Source: Candidatus Zixiibacteriota bacterium (GTDB taxonomy: Bacteria > Zixibacteria > MSB-5A5 > GN15 > FEB-12). From it: DNA of 64,000 bases. This document shows, one piece after another, positions 41,725-51,681 of the stretch. The notes below the pieces were generated by a model. That model did no database searches. It was not told the DNA's origin and was given only the letters and a program-made list of their open reading frames with translations. The stretch's first letter is position 1. Each line of letters opens with the position of its first letter. The stretch is from NCBI GenBank assembly GCA_034003725.1, contig JAVEYB010000001.1, positions 1 through 64,000 of the forward strand, in the 5' to 3' direction. The translations under genes and the position numbers were made by a program.

Positions 41725-42818
41725 TGCACCACCCTCCGAGACAGGTTCAGCAGCACGCCGACGGCGGCGCTTGACATCAACAGCGACGAACCGCCATAGG
41801 AAATGAACGGCAGGGGCAGCCCGGTCACCGGCAGAATAGCGGTCACGACACCGATGTTTATGGCGATGCTGACGAAGAGCGACCAGGACATCCCCGCGGC
41901 CAGCAGATAGCCGAACTTGTCCGGCTGTGCGGCCGCAATCTTAAATCCGCGCCAGAGAATGTATGCGAACAGCGCGAGTATGCACAAAAGACCGATCATA
42001 CCCAGCTCTTCACCGATGGCCGCGAATATGAAGTCAGTGTGGGGGTACGGCAGAAAGAATAATTTTTGGCTTCCGTTACCGAGGCCGACGCCGAGCAGTC
42101 CGCCGGAGCCGAGTGTGAGCGCCGCCTGCTTGACCTGGTAGCTTCCCTGCAGCGGATCCTGAATCGACGCCATGTAATCTATGATGCGAGCCCTCTTGTA
42201 GCCGATGACGAATACCATGAACGACGCCAGGCAGATGGCAGGCAAGACGGCGACGGCAAGGTGCTTGATACGCGCACCGGCGAGGAAGAAGATGCCGACC
42301 GTGCTGATTGTCATCACGATGACCATCCCCAAATCGGGCTCCATCGCAATAAGCAGCAGTCCGAGCCCGATGATCGGCAGGTAGGGATAGAGCAAATCCT
42401 TCACCTGCGTGATATTGCGTTTCGGGTTCGACAAGCTGAAGGCGAAGTATACGATCATGAGAAACCGAAAGAGCTCCGACGGCTGCAGGCTGAATCCGAA
42501 AAGGAACAGCCATCGCTGCGAGCCGTTGCGGGCGGGCATGGTGAACACCAGCGCCAGCAGCAGCAACGTGACCAGCAGGGCCGGGGCGGAATAGACGGCG
42601 AGCCTCGGGAGATCGAGCCGGGCAATGAGGAAGATCGCGGCCGCCGACAACAGCACCCAGATGAACTGCTGTTTGAAGAAATACATTTGCGAACCAAACC
42701 GGCCGGCTGCGATGATGGAGGAGGTCGAGTAGACCATCACCAGGCCGATGAGCAGCAGCAGGCCGTATGCCGCGAGGAGGCGTTCATCAAACGGCCGTTT
42801 ACCCGTGGAGCGTTTCAT
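41721..42818 (-). CDS. ftsW: Peptidoglycan polymerase (SEDS) FtsW
   Basis: 365 residues from the ATG at 42818. About ten membrane helices. SEDS features include WLFLFGFSLQPSELFRF, GLLLIAMEPDLGMV (with the catalytic Asp), the long loop ending in FFLPYPHTDFIFAAIGEELG, and the final LPFISYGGSSL. Works with the adjacent FtsI in septal wall synthesis. It starts 20 bases inside the end of murD. Confidence 0.97.
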   Translation of the reverse strand: MKRSTGKRPFDERLLAAYGLLLLIGLVMVYSTSSIIAAGRFGSQMYFFKQQFIWVLLSAAAIFLIARLDLPRLAVYSAPALLVTLLLLALVFTMPARNGSQRWLFLFGFSLQPSELFRFLMIVYFAFSLSNPKRNITQVKDLLYPYLPIIGLGLLLIAMEPDLGMVIVMTISTVGIFFLAGARIKHLAVAVLPAICLASFMVFVIGYKRARIIDYMASIQDPLQGSYQVKQAALTLGSGGLLGVGLGNGSQKLFFLPYPHTDFIFAAIGEELGMIGLLCILALFAYILWRGFKIAAAQPDKFGYLLAAGMSWSLFVSIAINIGVVTAILPVTGLPLPFISYGGSSLLMSSAAVGVLLNLSRRVVQ

Positions 42819-44190
42819 TTTTCTTCTTGCCGTTACGAAGTCCGGCGACCGCCGCTTTGAAGACGCGGCCGCGGTGTTCAAAATTCTCAAACATGTCAAA
42901 GCTGGCGCAGCCCGGCGACAGCAGCACGGTTTCGCCGGGAAGGGCGAGCTCAAACGCTTTCAGCACGGCCTCTTCGAGGGTGGCCGCAAACTGGGTCGGG
43001 AAGGCCTGTCCGAGGTCGTGGAAGATCTTGTCACGCGCTTCACCGATAGCGAGAATACCTTTGATTTTGCCGCGTCCGGCCTCGACGATCGGCGTGTACG
43101 GCGCGCCCTTATCCCGACCGCCCGCGATCAGGTACACCGGTGTCGTCATGGACTGCAAGGCTACCACCACCGAATCCACGTTGGTCGCTTTGCTGTCATT
43201 GATGAAGGCGATGCCGGCGACGGTTCCGGCGGGTTCGAGACGGTGTTCAACACCGGCAAACGATCTCAGGGCCTCGGCCATCGCGGCAGCCGGCACGCCC
43301 ACCACGGCGGTTGCGGCGACAGCGGCCGACGCATTCTGCAGGTTGTGACGTCCGCGGATACGGATGTCATCGACATGTATCACGTCTTCGACGATACCGT
43401 CGCGGCGTACGAACAGGTGGTTGTTTTCAACGAAAGTCATCGCACCATTGGGAGCCACGATCGAGAACGACGCGATGGTGGCCGCGGTCGTCACAGTCGC
43501 AGTGTCGATCTCGGGATCGTCGTGATTGACGATAAAGAAGTCGCCGTGATGCTGATTCTCGCAGACGCGGTATTTGATCGTCCGATATGCGTCAAAGGTG
43601 CGGTGGCGGTCGAGATGGTCCGGCTGGATGTTCAGCAAAAGAGCGACGCGGGGGCGAAAGTCAGCGATCGTCTCGAGCTGGAAGGACGAAGTCTCAACGA
43701 CGGCGGCGCCCCGCTCGTGAAGACGGTCGGCAACGTCGGAAAACGGCTTACCGATGTTGCCGCAGACTTCGACGGGCCACCCGGCGGCGACAAAGATTTC
43801 GCCGATAAGCGTGGTCGTCGTGGTCTTGCCGTTTGAACCGGTCACCGCCACGATCGGGGCGCGACACACCCATGAGGCGAATTCGAGTTCCGAGAAAATC
43901 GGGATGCCTCGTTCGCGGAGTTCAACGATAATGGGCACGGTGAGCGGCACCCCCGGCGAGACGATGACATAGTCCGACTCGAGCACCCGATCGGAATGCT
44001 GTCCCGACTCGAAGGCAACGCCGGCCGCGCGGAGTTCGGTGATGGGGTCGGCCAGCAGTTCGGCCCGGCCGCTGTCCGAGACGAAGGGAATACCGCCGTG
44101 CCGGACGGCGAGTTTTGCAGCCGCCAAGCCGGAGCGGGCCATGCCGATCACGCCGATGCGTCGTCCTCGTATGCGTTCTTCGATGGTCAT
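42799..44190 (-). CDS. murD: UDP-N-acetylmuramoylalanine-D-glutamate ligase
   Basis: 463 residues from the ATG at 44190, which overlaps the mraY stop by four bases. IGVIGMARSGLAAAKL at the front, ATP loop VTGSNGKTTTTT, NIQPDHLDRH, and the C-domain FINDSKATNVDS. Second ligase of the stem peptide. Confidence 0.97.
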   Translation of the reverse strand: MTIEERIRGRRIGVIGMARSGLAAAKLAVRHGGIPFVSDSGRAELLADPITELRAAGVAFESGQHSDRVLESDYVIVSPGVPLTVPIIVELRERGIPIFSELEFASWVCRAPIVAVTGSNGKTTTTTLIGEIFVAAGWPVEVCGNIGKPFSDVADRLHERGAAVVETSSFQLETIADFRPRVALLLNIQPDHLDRHRTFDAYRTIKYRVCENQHHGDFFIVNHDDPEIDTATVTTAATIASFSIVAPNGAMTFVENNHLFVRRDGIVEDVIHVDDIRIRGRHNLQNASAAVAATAVVGVPAAAMAEALRSFAGVEHRLEPAGTVAGIAFINDSKATNVDSVVVALQSMTTPVYLIAGGRDKGAPYTPIVEAGRGKIKGILAIGEARDKIFHDLGQAFPTQFAATLEEAVLKAFELALPGETVLLSPGCASFDMFENFEHRGRVFKAAVAGLRNGKKKNETLHG

Positions 44191-45275
44191 CGTACTTTCA
44201 ACGTTGCAAGGGTTAACAGGGCGCACAGGGCGCCGACTATCCAGAAGCGAATAACTACTTTCGGTTCCGCCCACCCGCTGAGTTCAAAGTGGTGATGCAG
44301 GGGCGCCATCTTGAAAATCCGTTTGCCGCCTCGGTAGCGGTATGAGAGCACCTGCAGGATCACCGACAAGGCCTCGACAACGAACACGCCGCCCACGATG
44401 AGCAGCACCAGTTCCTTCTTGATGAGGATGGCGATGGCGCCGAGCGCCGCACCCAGCGACAACGACCCGGTGTCACCCATAAAGACCTGTGCCGGATGAC
44501 TGTTGAACCACAAGAAGCCGAGCGCCGCGCCGATGGCGGCGCCGCAGTACACCGTGAGTTCACCGCTGCCCGCGAAATACTCGATCTGCAGATAACTGGA
44601 GTAGTCGAGTCGACCGGAAACGTAAACAAACCCGGCAAACGCCGCGAAACACAGTCCGCACAGGCCGATCGCGAGCCCGTCAAGACCGTCCGTCAAGTTG
44701 ACCGCGTTCGAGGATCCGGCGATAACGAGCATCACCCATGGGATGTACAGAATGCCGAGATTCAGCACGTAATTCTTGAAAAGGGGAATATTCGTGGTGT
44801 TGTCGTACTGCCCTTCGGGACCGAGCCAGGTGAGAACGACGCCGAAAATCAGGCCGAGCACGACCTGTCCCACGAGTTTCTTTCGCGCCACCAGTCCCTT
44901 GGGCTGTTTGGCGATGGCTTTCAGGTAGTCGTCCATAAAGCCGAGGATGCCCATCCACACGGTCACCAGCAGGACCGTGAGCACATAGAAGTTGGTCAGT
45001 GGCGCCCACAGCAGCGTCGGGATCACTATTCCGGCGAGGATAATGAGCCCGCCCATGGTCGGAGTACCTTCTTTCGCTTTGTGCGACTGCGGCCCCTCGG
45101 CGCGAATTTTCTCTTTCACCTGGTACTTTCGGAGCAGGTTTACGAAGAATGGTCCGAGTATCAGGCAGATGATGATGGCCGTGAGGGTCGCGCCCGCTGT
45201 GCGAAACGTGATATACCGGAACAGATTCAGGCCGGGGATTTGATCGGCAAGCGGGGCCAGCAAATGATACAACAT
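44187..45275 (-). CDS. mraY: Phospho-N-acetylmuramoyl-pentapeptide transferase
   Basis: Makes lipid I on undecaprenyl phosphate. 362 residues, about ten membrane helices. Hallmarks: KAKEGTPTMGGLIILAG, the catalytic FMDDYLK, NAVNLTDGLDGLA, FMGDTGSLSLG and MAPLHHHFELSGW. The ATG at 45275 overlaps the murF stop by one base (TGATG). Confidence 0.98.
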   Translation of the reverse strand: MLYHLLAPLADQIPGLNLFRYITFRTAGATLTAIIICLILGPFFVNLLRKYQVKEKIRAEGPQSHKAKEGTPTMGGLIILAGIVIPTLLWAPLTNFYVLTVLLVTVWMGILGFMDDYLKAIAKQPKGLVARKKLVGQVVLGLIFGVVLTWLGPEGQYDNTTNIPLFKNYVLNLGILYIPWVMLVIAGSSNAVNLTDGLDGLAIGLCGLCFAAFAGFVYVSGRLDYSSYLQIEYFAGSGELTVYCGAAIGAALGFLWFNSHPAQVFMGDTGSLSLGAALGAIAILIKKELVLLIVGGVFVVEALSVILQVLSYRYRGGKRIFKMAPLHHHFELSGWAEPKVVIRFWIVGALCALLTLATLKVR

Positions 45276-46669
45276 CAGTTCTTCCCTCCCCCGGAGCGCC
45301 ACCGTTCAATGACGACTTCGAGTCCGACTCCGCGAGAGCCCTTGATGTAGACGAGATCGCCGTGGGTGAGTTGCGCAGCGAGCGCTTCAGCACAGGCGGC
45401 GGCGTTATCGAAGTGAGCCAGCCGCGACCGGTCGGCGCCTCCCTCCAGGGCGCCATCAAGCATCGACTGGGACAACGGCCCCACCAGAAAAGCGCGATCG
45501 ATGTCAAGCGTGGCGAGGAGAGACCCGATGTGCCGGTGGAAGTCGCGGCTGTGCTCACCGAGTTCAAGCATATCACCCAACACCACCAGCAGCCGTCCCT
45601 CGTGCGGCAGGTCCGCCAGCGAGCGAAGGCCGCCGGTCATCGAGTCCGGATTCGCGTTGTAGCAGTCTGCAATGATTGTCACTCCGTGCAGGCTCATCCG
45701 TTCACCTCTCATGGGAGCGGTCGTCAGCTCGATGGTGGTCGTATCAATATTCTCGAACGAATAGCCCAATTCGCGAACGATCGCGTACGAGGCAAGAAGA
45801 TTCATAACCTGGTACTGCCCGAACAGCGTCAAGACGAACTCGTGATCGTCGATAACCACGCGCGTCAGACCGTCATCGCCGGTGGCGACGGACGACGGCC
45901 GAAAGTCGGCACCAGCGGCCATACCAAACGTCACCAGTCGCCTGTCCGCGCGCCGTGCCGCACTCATGAGTACCTCGTTGTCGGCGTTGACGATCAGCGG
46001 GGCGTCGGGAGCTGACGCGCCGGCGAGCGATAGTTTCTCCGCCGCCACCATTTCGACCGTACCCAGAAACTCCAGGTGCGACGGTCCGACATTGGTGATG
46101 GCGATCATGTCCGGCTCGAGAATCGGGGCGAGCCGAGACATCTCACCGGGGACCGAGATACCAAGTTCAAAAACGCCCACCCTGGTCCCCGCCGGCATCT
46201 CCAGGATCGTCAACGGGAGACCGAACAGGTTGTTGAGATTGCCGGGCGTGCGATATACGGACGGTTCGACTGCGAGCAGCAGGCGGTACGTCATCTCCTT
46301 GGTGGTTGTTTTGCCGTTTGAGCCGGTGATCGCGACCCGTCGACATTGGAGCGAACGGCGATACCGTGTCGCCAGTTCGATCAGCGCGGTGTGCGGGTCC
46401 TCGACGGTCACGACGGGCGTGCGGGCGGGCAGCGTCCGCAGCGCCGGATGATCCTGCTCGCCGAGTACTCCGGCCGCCCCGCGTTCCAGCGCTCCCGCGA
46501 TGTACGCATGGCCGTCGTGCACCTCGCCGCGCAGCGCGACGAACAGCCGACCGTTCGTGATCGTCCGGCTGTCGATAGAGACACCGGAGAACGTACGCTC
46601 GGCGAACTCAGCGCTGTTGAGACGACCGCGAAGGTCCAGAGCAAGTGTGTCAAAGCGCAAGGTGATCAC
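45275..46669 (-). CDS. murF: UDP-MurNAc-tripeptide-D-alanyl-D-alanine ligase
   Basis: 464 residues from the GTG at 46669, preceded by GAGGAG and overlapping the murE stop as GTGA. SIDSRTITNGRLFVAL at the front, ATP loop ITGSNGKTTTKEM, NVGPSHLEFLGT, DCYNANPDSM and LGDMLELGEHS. Completes the pentapeptide. Confidence 0.96.
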   Translation of the reverse strand: MITLRFDTLALDLRGRLNSAEFAERTFSGVSIDSRTITNGRLFVALRGEVHDGHAYIAGALERGAAGVLGEQDHPALRTLPARTPVVTVEDPHTALIELATRYRRSLQCRRVAITGSNGKTTTKEMTYRLLLAVEPSVYRTPGNLNNLFGLPLTILEMPAGTRVGVFELGISVPGEMSRLAPILEPDMIAITNVGPSHLEFLGTVEMVAAEKLSLAGASAPDAPLIVNADNEVLMSAARRADRRLVTFGMAAGADFRPSSVATGDDGLTRVVIDDHEFVLTLFGQYQVMNLLASYAIVRELGYSFENIDTTTIELTTAPMRGERMSLHGVTIIADCYNANPDSMTGGLRSLADLPHEGRLLVVLGDMLELGEHSRDFHRHIGSLLATLDIDRAFLVGPLSQSMLDGALEGGADRSRLAHFDNAAACAEALAAQLTHGDLVYIKGSRGVGLEVVIERWRSGGGKN

Positions 46670-48189
46670 GACTCCTCGGATTCGGATCCGGTGAATCCCA
46701 TCGATGCCAGCGCATCGAGCGCAACCAGGCGATCTTCGAAGGGATGTCGGACGCCGGCAACTTCCTGATAGGTCTCGGCCCCTTTTCCGGCCAGCAGGAC
46801 AGCATCGCCGGACCGGGCCATTTTCAGTATCGTACAAATCGCTTCTCTTCTGTCTTCTACAACGGCGGAACGGTCGTCGTCGAGAGCGGGCCGGATCGCA
46901 TCGATAATCGCGGACGGCCGCTCCGATCGTGGATTATCCGAGGTAACGACGGCGAAATCCGCGAAGTCCATGGCCGCCTTTCCCATCAGGGGACGCTTGC
47001 CCGTATCGCGGTCGCCGCCGCACCCGAAAAGCAGCAGCAGACGGCCGTCGCACAACTCACGGGCCGACTTGCAGAGCCGTTCAATGGCGTCCGGTGTATG
47101 AGCATAGTCGATATACACCGCGAAGGGCTGCCCGGCGGAGACGTGATTAAACCGTCCGGGGATGGGCCGCACCGCCTCGAGGCCGCGGACCACGCTGTCG
47201 AGATCAGCGCCGCTGGCAAGCCCACCGGCGGCCGCCGCGACGGCGTTCGTCAGATTGAATCGACCCGGCAAATGCAGTTCTATGGTGCGAGTTCCAAGCG
47301 GCGTTTTCAGATCGAAGGTCGTGCCATCGGCCCTGAGCTCGTACGCCTCACATCGGACGTCGGCAGACGTGTCCTCAACGGCGTAGCTTATGTGGGCCGA
47401 CTTGATTTCCGGCAGCAGACGGCGAAACTCCGGGACGTCGAGATTGATCACCACATAGCTCATCGGTCCCTCGAGCTTGTGCAGCAGCAGCGCTTTCGCC
47501 TCGAGGTACGCGTCCATGGTCTTGTGGAAGTCCAAATGATCGCGGGTGAAATTGGTGTAGACGGCGACCCGGAAATTGATCTCATCGACCCGGTGCAGGA
47601 CCAGCGCATGCGACGAAACCTCGATCACCGCATTGACGCACCAGTTGCGCTTCATCAGGAAGAGCAAGCGCTGCACGTCGAGCGACTCGGGCGTCGTACG
47701 CTCCGCTTTGAACTTGTCCTTGCCGGTGTCGTAGACCAGCGAGGTAATCAGCCCCGTGCGCTTGGCGCGCGCTTCGAGAATGGACTTGATCATGAAACAA
47801 GTCGTCGTTTTGCCGTTGGTTCCGGTGACACCACAGGATTTTATCTTGTGCCCGGGGTATTCGTAAAATGCCGCCGCACACTTCGCCATGGCCGCGCGAA
47901 TATCGGGAACGCGCACGTGGATGCCGATCTCGTCGCACCCTTCGCGTTCCCCCATCACCGCAACGGCGCCATTTTCTTTTGCCTGTCTCACAAAATCATA
48001 CCCGTCGACCCGATACCCCTTGACGGCGAAAAACAGACTGTTCGGCTTCACCAGCCGTGAGTCGTATTCGATATTCTCAATTTCAATCGAGCCGTCGCCC
48101 GTCAGGACGGCGCCCTCGACCGCCTCTATCAGTTGCTCGAGCGTGATGGCGCACTCTCCCCGTACCCCGGCTTGCAGGTCAGCCAGCAT
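46666..48189 (-). CDS. murE: UDP-MurNAc-tripeptide synthetase (meso-DAP adding)
   Basis: ATP loop VTGTNGKTTTCF, FTRDHLDFHKTMD, and the DNPR motif (TSDNPRSERP) that marks meso-diaminopimelate specificity. 507 residues from the ATG at 48189, but this start has a poorly spaced GGAG and adds 14 non-family residues that overlap ftsI. The family N-terminus begins ITLEQLIEAV. The codon for that Ile, ATC at 48147, stands eight bases after GGAG of GGGGAG. Starting there gives 493 residues. I give the conventional start, but think the ATC is at least as likely. Confidence 0.94.
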   Translation of the reverse strand: MLADLQAGVRGECAITLEQLIEAVEGAVLTGDGSIEIENIEYDSRLVKPNSLFFAVKGYRVDGYDFVRQAKENGAVAVMGEREGCDEIGIHVRVPDIRAAMAKCAAAFYEYPGHKIKSCGVTGTNGKTTTCFMIKSILEARAKRTGLITSLVYDTGKDKFKAERTTPESLDVQRLLFLMKRNWCVNAVIEVSSHALVLHRVDEINFRVAVYTNFTRDHLDFHKTMDAYLEAKALLLHKLEGPMSYVVINLDVPEFRRLLPEIKSAHISYAVEDTSADVRCEAYELRADGTTFDLKTPLGTRTIELHLPGRFNLTNAVAAAAGGLASGADLDSVVRGLEAVRPIPGRFNHVSAGQPFAVYIDYAHTPDAIERLCKSARELCDGRLLLLFGCGGDRDTGKRPLMGKAAMDFADFAVVTSDNPRSERPSAIIDAIRPALDDDRSAVVEDRREAICTILKMARSGDAVLLAGKGAETYQEVAGVRHPFEDRLVALDALASMGFTGSESEES

Positions 48190-50240
48190 ATCTCCGCACG
48201 ATTCAAAGTTTCACCCGGCGCGGGCGTCTGCTTGACGACGCGTCCGGACCCGGTCACACGGAACGTCTGTCCGATCTTATGCAGATACGCCGAAACGGTG
48301 CGGACGCTCAATCCGGTCAGGTCAGGCACGCGTTCATCGGTCGGACCGGTTGACACAACCTCCACGAGTACCTCGTCGCCCGGGAAGAGCAAGCGGTCGG
48401 CGGGCGGGAACTGCCAGGTGACCACACCTTCGTCAGCCGTGGCCCGCACGACGAGCCCTCTCTTTTCCGCCATTTGTTTTACCAGCACCATGTCTCTGCC
48501 CAAAAAGTCGGGGACTTCGACCGTGCGGTCGTCTCGCCGATCGGCTTCCACGAGCACATGCTCAGGGGCAAGAAACAGGTCCGGGTTGACGACTGCGTAC
48601 CGTTCTGCGATGCGACGGAAGGTCGGTCCCGACGTGTGTCCGCCATAGGTGACGGGACGGGGACGGAACAGCACGACTATACCGGCGATGAGCGGGCGGT
48701 CGGCCGGAAAGTACCCGCCGAAACTCGCGACGAACTTGTTCTTTTCCATGCGGCCCGTCTCCACGTTGACCATTTCGCCGGTGCCGGTTTTGCCGGCGAT
48801 CGCAATCACGGGTGAATTGACCGGCTTGGCGGTGCCGTTTTCAACGACGCCACGGAGGAACGCGTGAAGGGAATCGGCGGACTCCCGGCGCATGGCTCGT
48901 CCTATCAGTTCCGGGGTATTGCGGCTGATCAGCACGCCATCCTCGTCGACATAGCCGAGCACGGTGCGCGGTCGGTAGAGGCTGCCGCCGTTGGCGACAG
49001 CGGCAAACGCGGTCGCCATCTGCAATGTCGTAACGGCAACTGAGTGTCCCATGGCGAGCGCGGAGATGGTATACTCGGACCAGCGGTTGGGTGGCACGAG
49101 CCGGCCCGCCTCTTCACCCGGCAGACCGCAGCGGAGCTTCTGACCGAAGCCGAAGCGATGGGCGGTCGCCATCAACTCCTCACCGCCAAGCTTGCAGGCT
49201 TGTTTGCCTATGCCGATGTTGCTGGATTGTTCGATTATCTGGCGGAAGGTCAGCCAGCCGAGTTCCTTGTCGTCGTGAAGAGTCCGTCGGCCGAGTTTCC
49301 ACTTGCCCATCTCGCAGTAGGTCGTATCCGAGAAATCGACCATTTCGGCGTCGAGCATACCGGCCGCCACAAACGCCTTGAATGACGATCCCGGCTCGAA
49401 CCAGTCGGTCACCGCGCGCGCTTTTGTCGGGCGATCCGGATACGTTTCTTCGGGATCAACATGCGCCATAGCGAGTACATCACCGGTGTTGCAGTCGAGA
49501 AAGACGGCGGTTCCCCGCTGTGCGTTGTACCTGGTGACTGCGTTTTGCAGTTCGTCTTCGACTATGTCCTGCAGCCGCCAATCCATGGTCAGCACCAGTG
49601 ACTGGCCGGGTTTGGGCTGGATCAGCGCGGCCTCGTGAACGCGATAGGTGTTACCCGTTCCGTCGCGGCGAATGTCCGCAATACCGCTGTCGCCGGCGAG
49701 CGTCTGCTCGAACGAGAGCTCGAGGCCGGATCGGCCGATGTTGTCGATATCGGTGAAACCGAGGACTTGACGCCCGACGATGCCGAAGGGATAGGACCGC
49801 CGGCTTTCCTCGCGGAGGTAGAGTCCTTCCGGGGCTTCGCCATCGATCCGGGCCGCGAGGCGGTCGTCCAGCATTCGGTCAATCCAGCTGAAGCGTCTCA
49901 GCCGCAGCGAAAATTTCTTTGCCGACGTACCCTTTTTGTAGCCATACAGTTTATCGAGATACGCGCCGACCTTGTTGATCTGCGCATTCGACGTCGGGTA
50001 GGCATAGAGAGAGGATGCGATTTCGTTCTTGGCGACGACCTGCCCGCGGCGGTCGTAGATGAGGCCTCGTGGCGCCGGGATTCCCACTGTGCCGCCGGAC
50101 TGACGTTCCACAATCTGGCTGTAGCGGGAATGCTGGAAGACCTGCAGATGCGTCAGGCGCGTGGCGATTGCGGTGAAGAAGACTGCCATGAGAATGAGCA
50201 GGACGCCGAGGCGGATACGCTCGGAACGTGTGCGCTTCAC
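48129..50240 (-). CDS. ftsI: Septal penicillin-binding protein (FtsI) with PASTA domains
   Basis: 703 residues. N-terminal membrane helix (LGVLLILMAVFFTAIATRL), pedestal domain, then the transpeptidase with active-site Ser in EPGSSFKAF, SSN in IEQSSNIGIG and AGKTGTGEM. Two C-terminal PASTA domains follow (VEVPDFLGRDMVLV; ERVPDLTGLSVRTV). Start is GTG at 50240, overlapping the ftsL stop as GTGA. Cross-links septal peptidoglycan together with FtsW. Confidence 0.96.
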   Translation of the reverse strand: MKRTRSERIRLGVLLILMAVFFTAIATRLTHLQVFQHSRYSQIVERQSGGTVGIPAPRGLIYDRRGQVVAKNEIASSLYAYPTSNAQINKVGAYLDKLYGYKKGTSAKKFSLRLRRFSWIDRMLDDRLAARIDGEAPEGLYLREESRRSYPFGIVGRQVLGFTDIDNIGRSGLELSFEQTLAGDSGIADIRRDGTGNTYRVHEAALIQPKPGQSLVLTMDWRLQDIVEDELQNAVTRYNAQRGTAVFLDCNTGDVLAMAHVDPEETYPDRPTKARAVTDWFEPGSSFKAFVAAGMLDAEMVDFSDTTYCEMGKWKLGRRTLHDDKELGWLTFRQIIEQSSNIGIGKQACKLGGEELMATAHRFGFGQKLRCGLPGEEAGRLVPPNRWSEYTISALAMGHSVAVTTLQMATAFAAVANGGSLYRPRTVLGYVDEDGVLISRNTPELIGRAMRRESADSLHAFLRGVVENGTAKPVNSPVIAIAGKTGTGEMVNVETGRMEKNKFVASFGGYFPADRPLIAGIVVLFRPRPVTYGGHTSGPTFRRIAERYAVVNPDLFLAPEHVLVEADRRDDRTVEVPDFLGRDMVLVKQMAEKRGLVVRATADEGVVTWQFPPADRLLFPGDEVLVEVVSTGPTDERVPDLTGLSVRTVSAYLHKIGQTFRVTGSGRVVKQTPAPGETLNRAEICWLTCKPGYGESAPSRSSN

Positions 50241-50740
50241 TGTTGAGCCCCTTCCCCGTACAGCTCTTCCGGCTCAAGCATGAACTGCGGCAGCTCCCCG
50301 GCGGTCGCCTGCGACTCCGTAATAACCGGGAGGTAATCGGTCACGCGCTTGATCGAGGAAAAAACGCGCGTCAGCTCGTCTACGGGTTCCACTTCTTCGT
50401 CGCGGAACTGCAAAGTATACAGCCGGTCGACCGGAACCTGGATCATGCCCAGTGTGTCGACGGCGTATGTTTCGATTCGACTGGCCAGCGAGAGGGAGGC
50501 GATGTCATCATGTACTTTTGACGCGGCATCCGCGAGGAGACGGTGCTGTTCACGAAGCAGGGCGGTCTCATGCACGAGCGTCAGCACCCTTACACGCTGC
50601 CAGATGTGGCTGCAGGCAAGCACCAGAAACGCAGCCACGACCATCGCGATCGGGAAGTACCGATGCGAGCGGATACGGACGGCAGGGAGCCTGCGAAGAT
50701 CGAGCGTTTCCGAAAACTTCCGTACCGATCTGGCCATCAT
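50237..50740 (-). CDS. ftsL: FtsL-like cell division protein
   Basis: 167 residues from the ATG at 50740 (a second ATG at 50737 is equally plausible). One membrane helix at about 30-48 (FPIAMVVAAFLVLAC) is followed by a leucine-zipper-like coiled coil (VHETALLREQHRLLADAASKV) and a periplasmic tail containing LGM. Sequence is poorly conserved in this family. Topology, size and position between rsmH and ftsI define it. The C-terminal 60 residues are longer than in most FtsL. Confidence 0.85.
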   Translation of the reverse strand: MMARSVRKFSETLDLRRLPAVRIRSHRYFPIAMVVAAFLVLACSHIWQRVRVLTLVHETALLREQHRLLADAASKVHDDIASLSLASRIETYAVDTLGMIQVPVDRLYTLQFRDEEVEPVDELTRVFSSIKRVTDYLPVITESQATAGELPQFMLEPEELYGEGAQQ

Positions 50741-51681
50741 CACACCTTTTCAGCCACGCGCAGCTTGGCGGAGCGTGCCCGGGGGTTGCGAGTAATTTCG
50801 TCCGGCGACGGGGTCACCGGCTTGCGAGTGACCAGGCGGAGACGGGCAGGCGGATATTCGGGCACGATCTGGCCGGGCCCGTAAATCTCCGCAGGACGCG
50901 CCTCAGACTGATAAAACCGCTTTACGATGCGGTCTTCGAGAGAATGGTAGGAGATGACGGCGAGTCGGCCGCCGGGTACCAGCAGAGAGAAGGCGGCAGG
51001 AAGGACAGAGCGAAGTTCATCCAGCTCGTGGTTGACGGCGATTCTGAACGCCTGGAAGACTCGCGCCAGCGACTTGATGCGGTGTGGTCCCGTCACGACA
51101 CGGCCGACAATCGCGGTTAGTTGTGTCGAAGTGCGAATCATGTCCTTCTGTCGTTCCCTGACAATTGCTCTGGCCAGCCTGGCCGCCTGTCTCTCTTCGC
51201 CGAAATCACGGATGATTTCGGTCAGCTGCTTTTCGTCGGCGCTGTTTATCAGATCCGAGGCGCTCGGCCCGGAGCGGCGATCCATCCGCATATCGAGCGG
51301 GCCGTCCTGTCCGAATGCGAATCCGCGAGCGGCATCATCGATCTGGTGCGAGGAAACGCCCAAATCGAGTAGAATGCCGTCGAATCGACTGTCATCGAAT
51401 GCCCCTGCAACCGTCGTTATGGCGCCGAACTCGGCCCGGACTATCTGCCGGACCTGCGTGTAAACTCGTAGTAATTGGGAGGCGTGAGAGACCGCGTCGG
51501 GATCCCGATCCACGCCATAAAGCCGCGCCCCGGGACCTACAGCCGCCGCCATCGCCGCCAGATGTCCGCCGCCGCCGACCGTCAGATCAAGATACGTACC
51601 GTCCGTGTTCGTGACGACGTGCCTGACGACCTCCGCGGCCATCACGGGCACGTGATACACGTCATTCGCCGGGCTGGTCAT
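50740..51681 (-). CDS. rsmH: 16S rRNA (cytosine-1402-N4) methyltransferase
   Basis: 313 residues. HVPVMAAEVVRHV at the front, SAM motif LDLTVGGGGHLAAM, LLDLGVSSHQID, GPLDMRMD, and the C-terminal SYHSLEDRIVKRFY. Starts 20 bases inside the end of mraZ, as is usual in this cluster. Confidence 0.97.
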   Translation of the reverse strand: MTSPANDVYHVPVMAAEVVRHVVTNTDGTYLDLTVGGGGHLAAMAAAVGPGARLYGVDRDPDAVSHASQLLRVYTQVRQIVRAEFGAITTVAGAFDDSRFDGILLDLGVSSHQIDDAARGFAFGQDGPLDMRMDRRSGPSASDLINSADEKQLTEIIRDFGEERQAARLARAIVRERQKDMIRTSTQLTAIVGRVVTGPHRIKSLARVFQAFRIAVNHELDELRSVLPAAFSLLVPGGRLAVISYHSLEDRIVKRFYQSEARPAEIYGPGQIVPEYPPARLRLVTRKPVTPSPDEITRNPRARSAKLRVAEKV

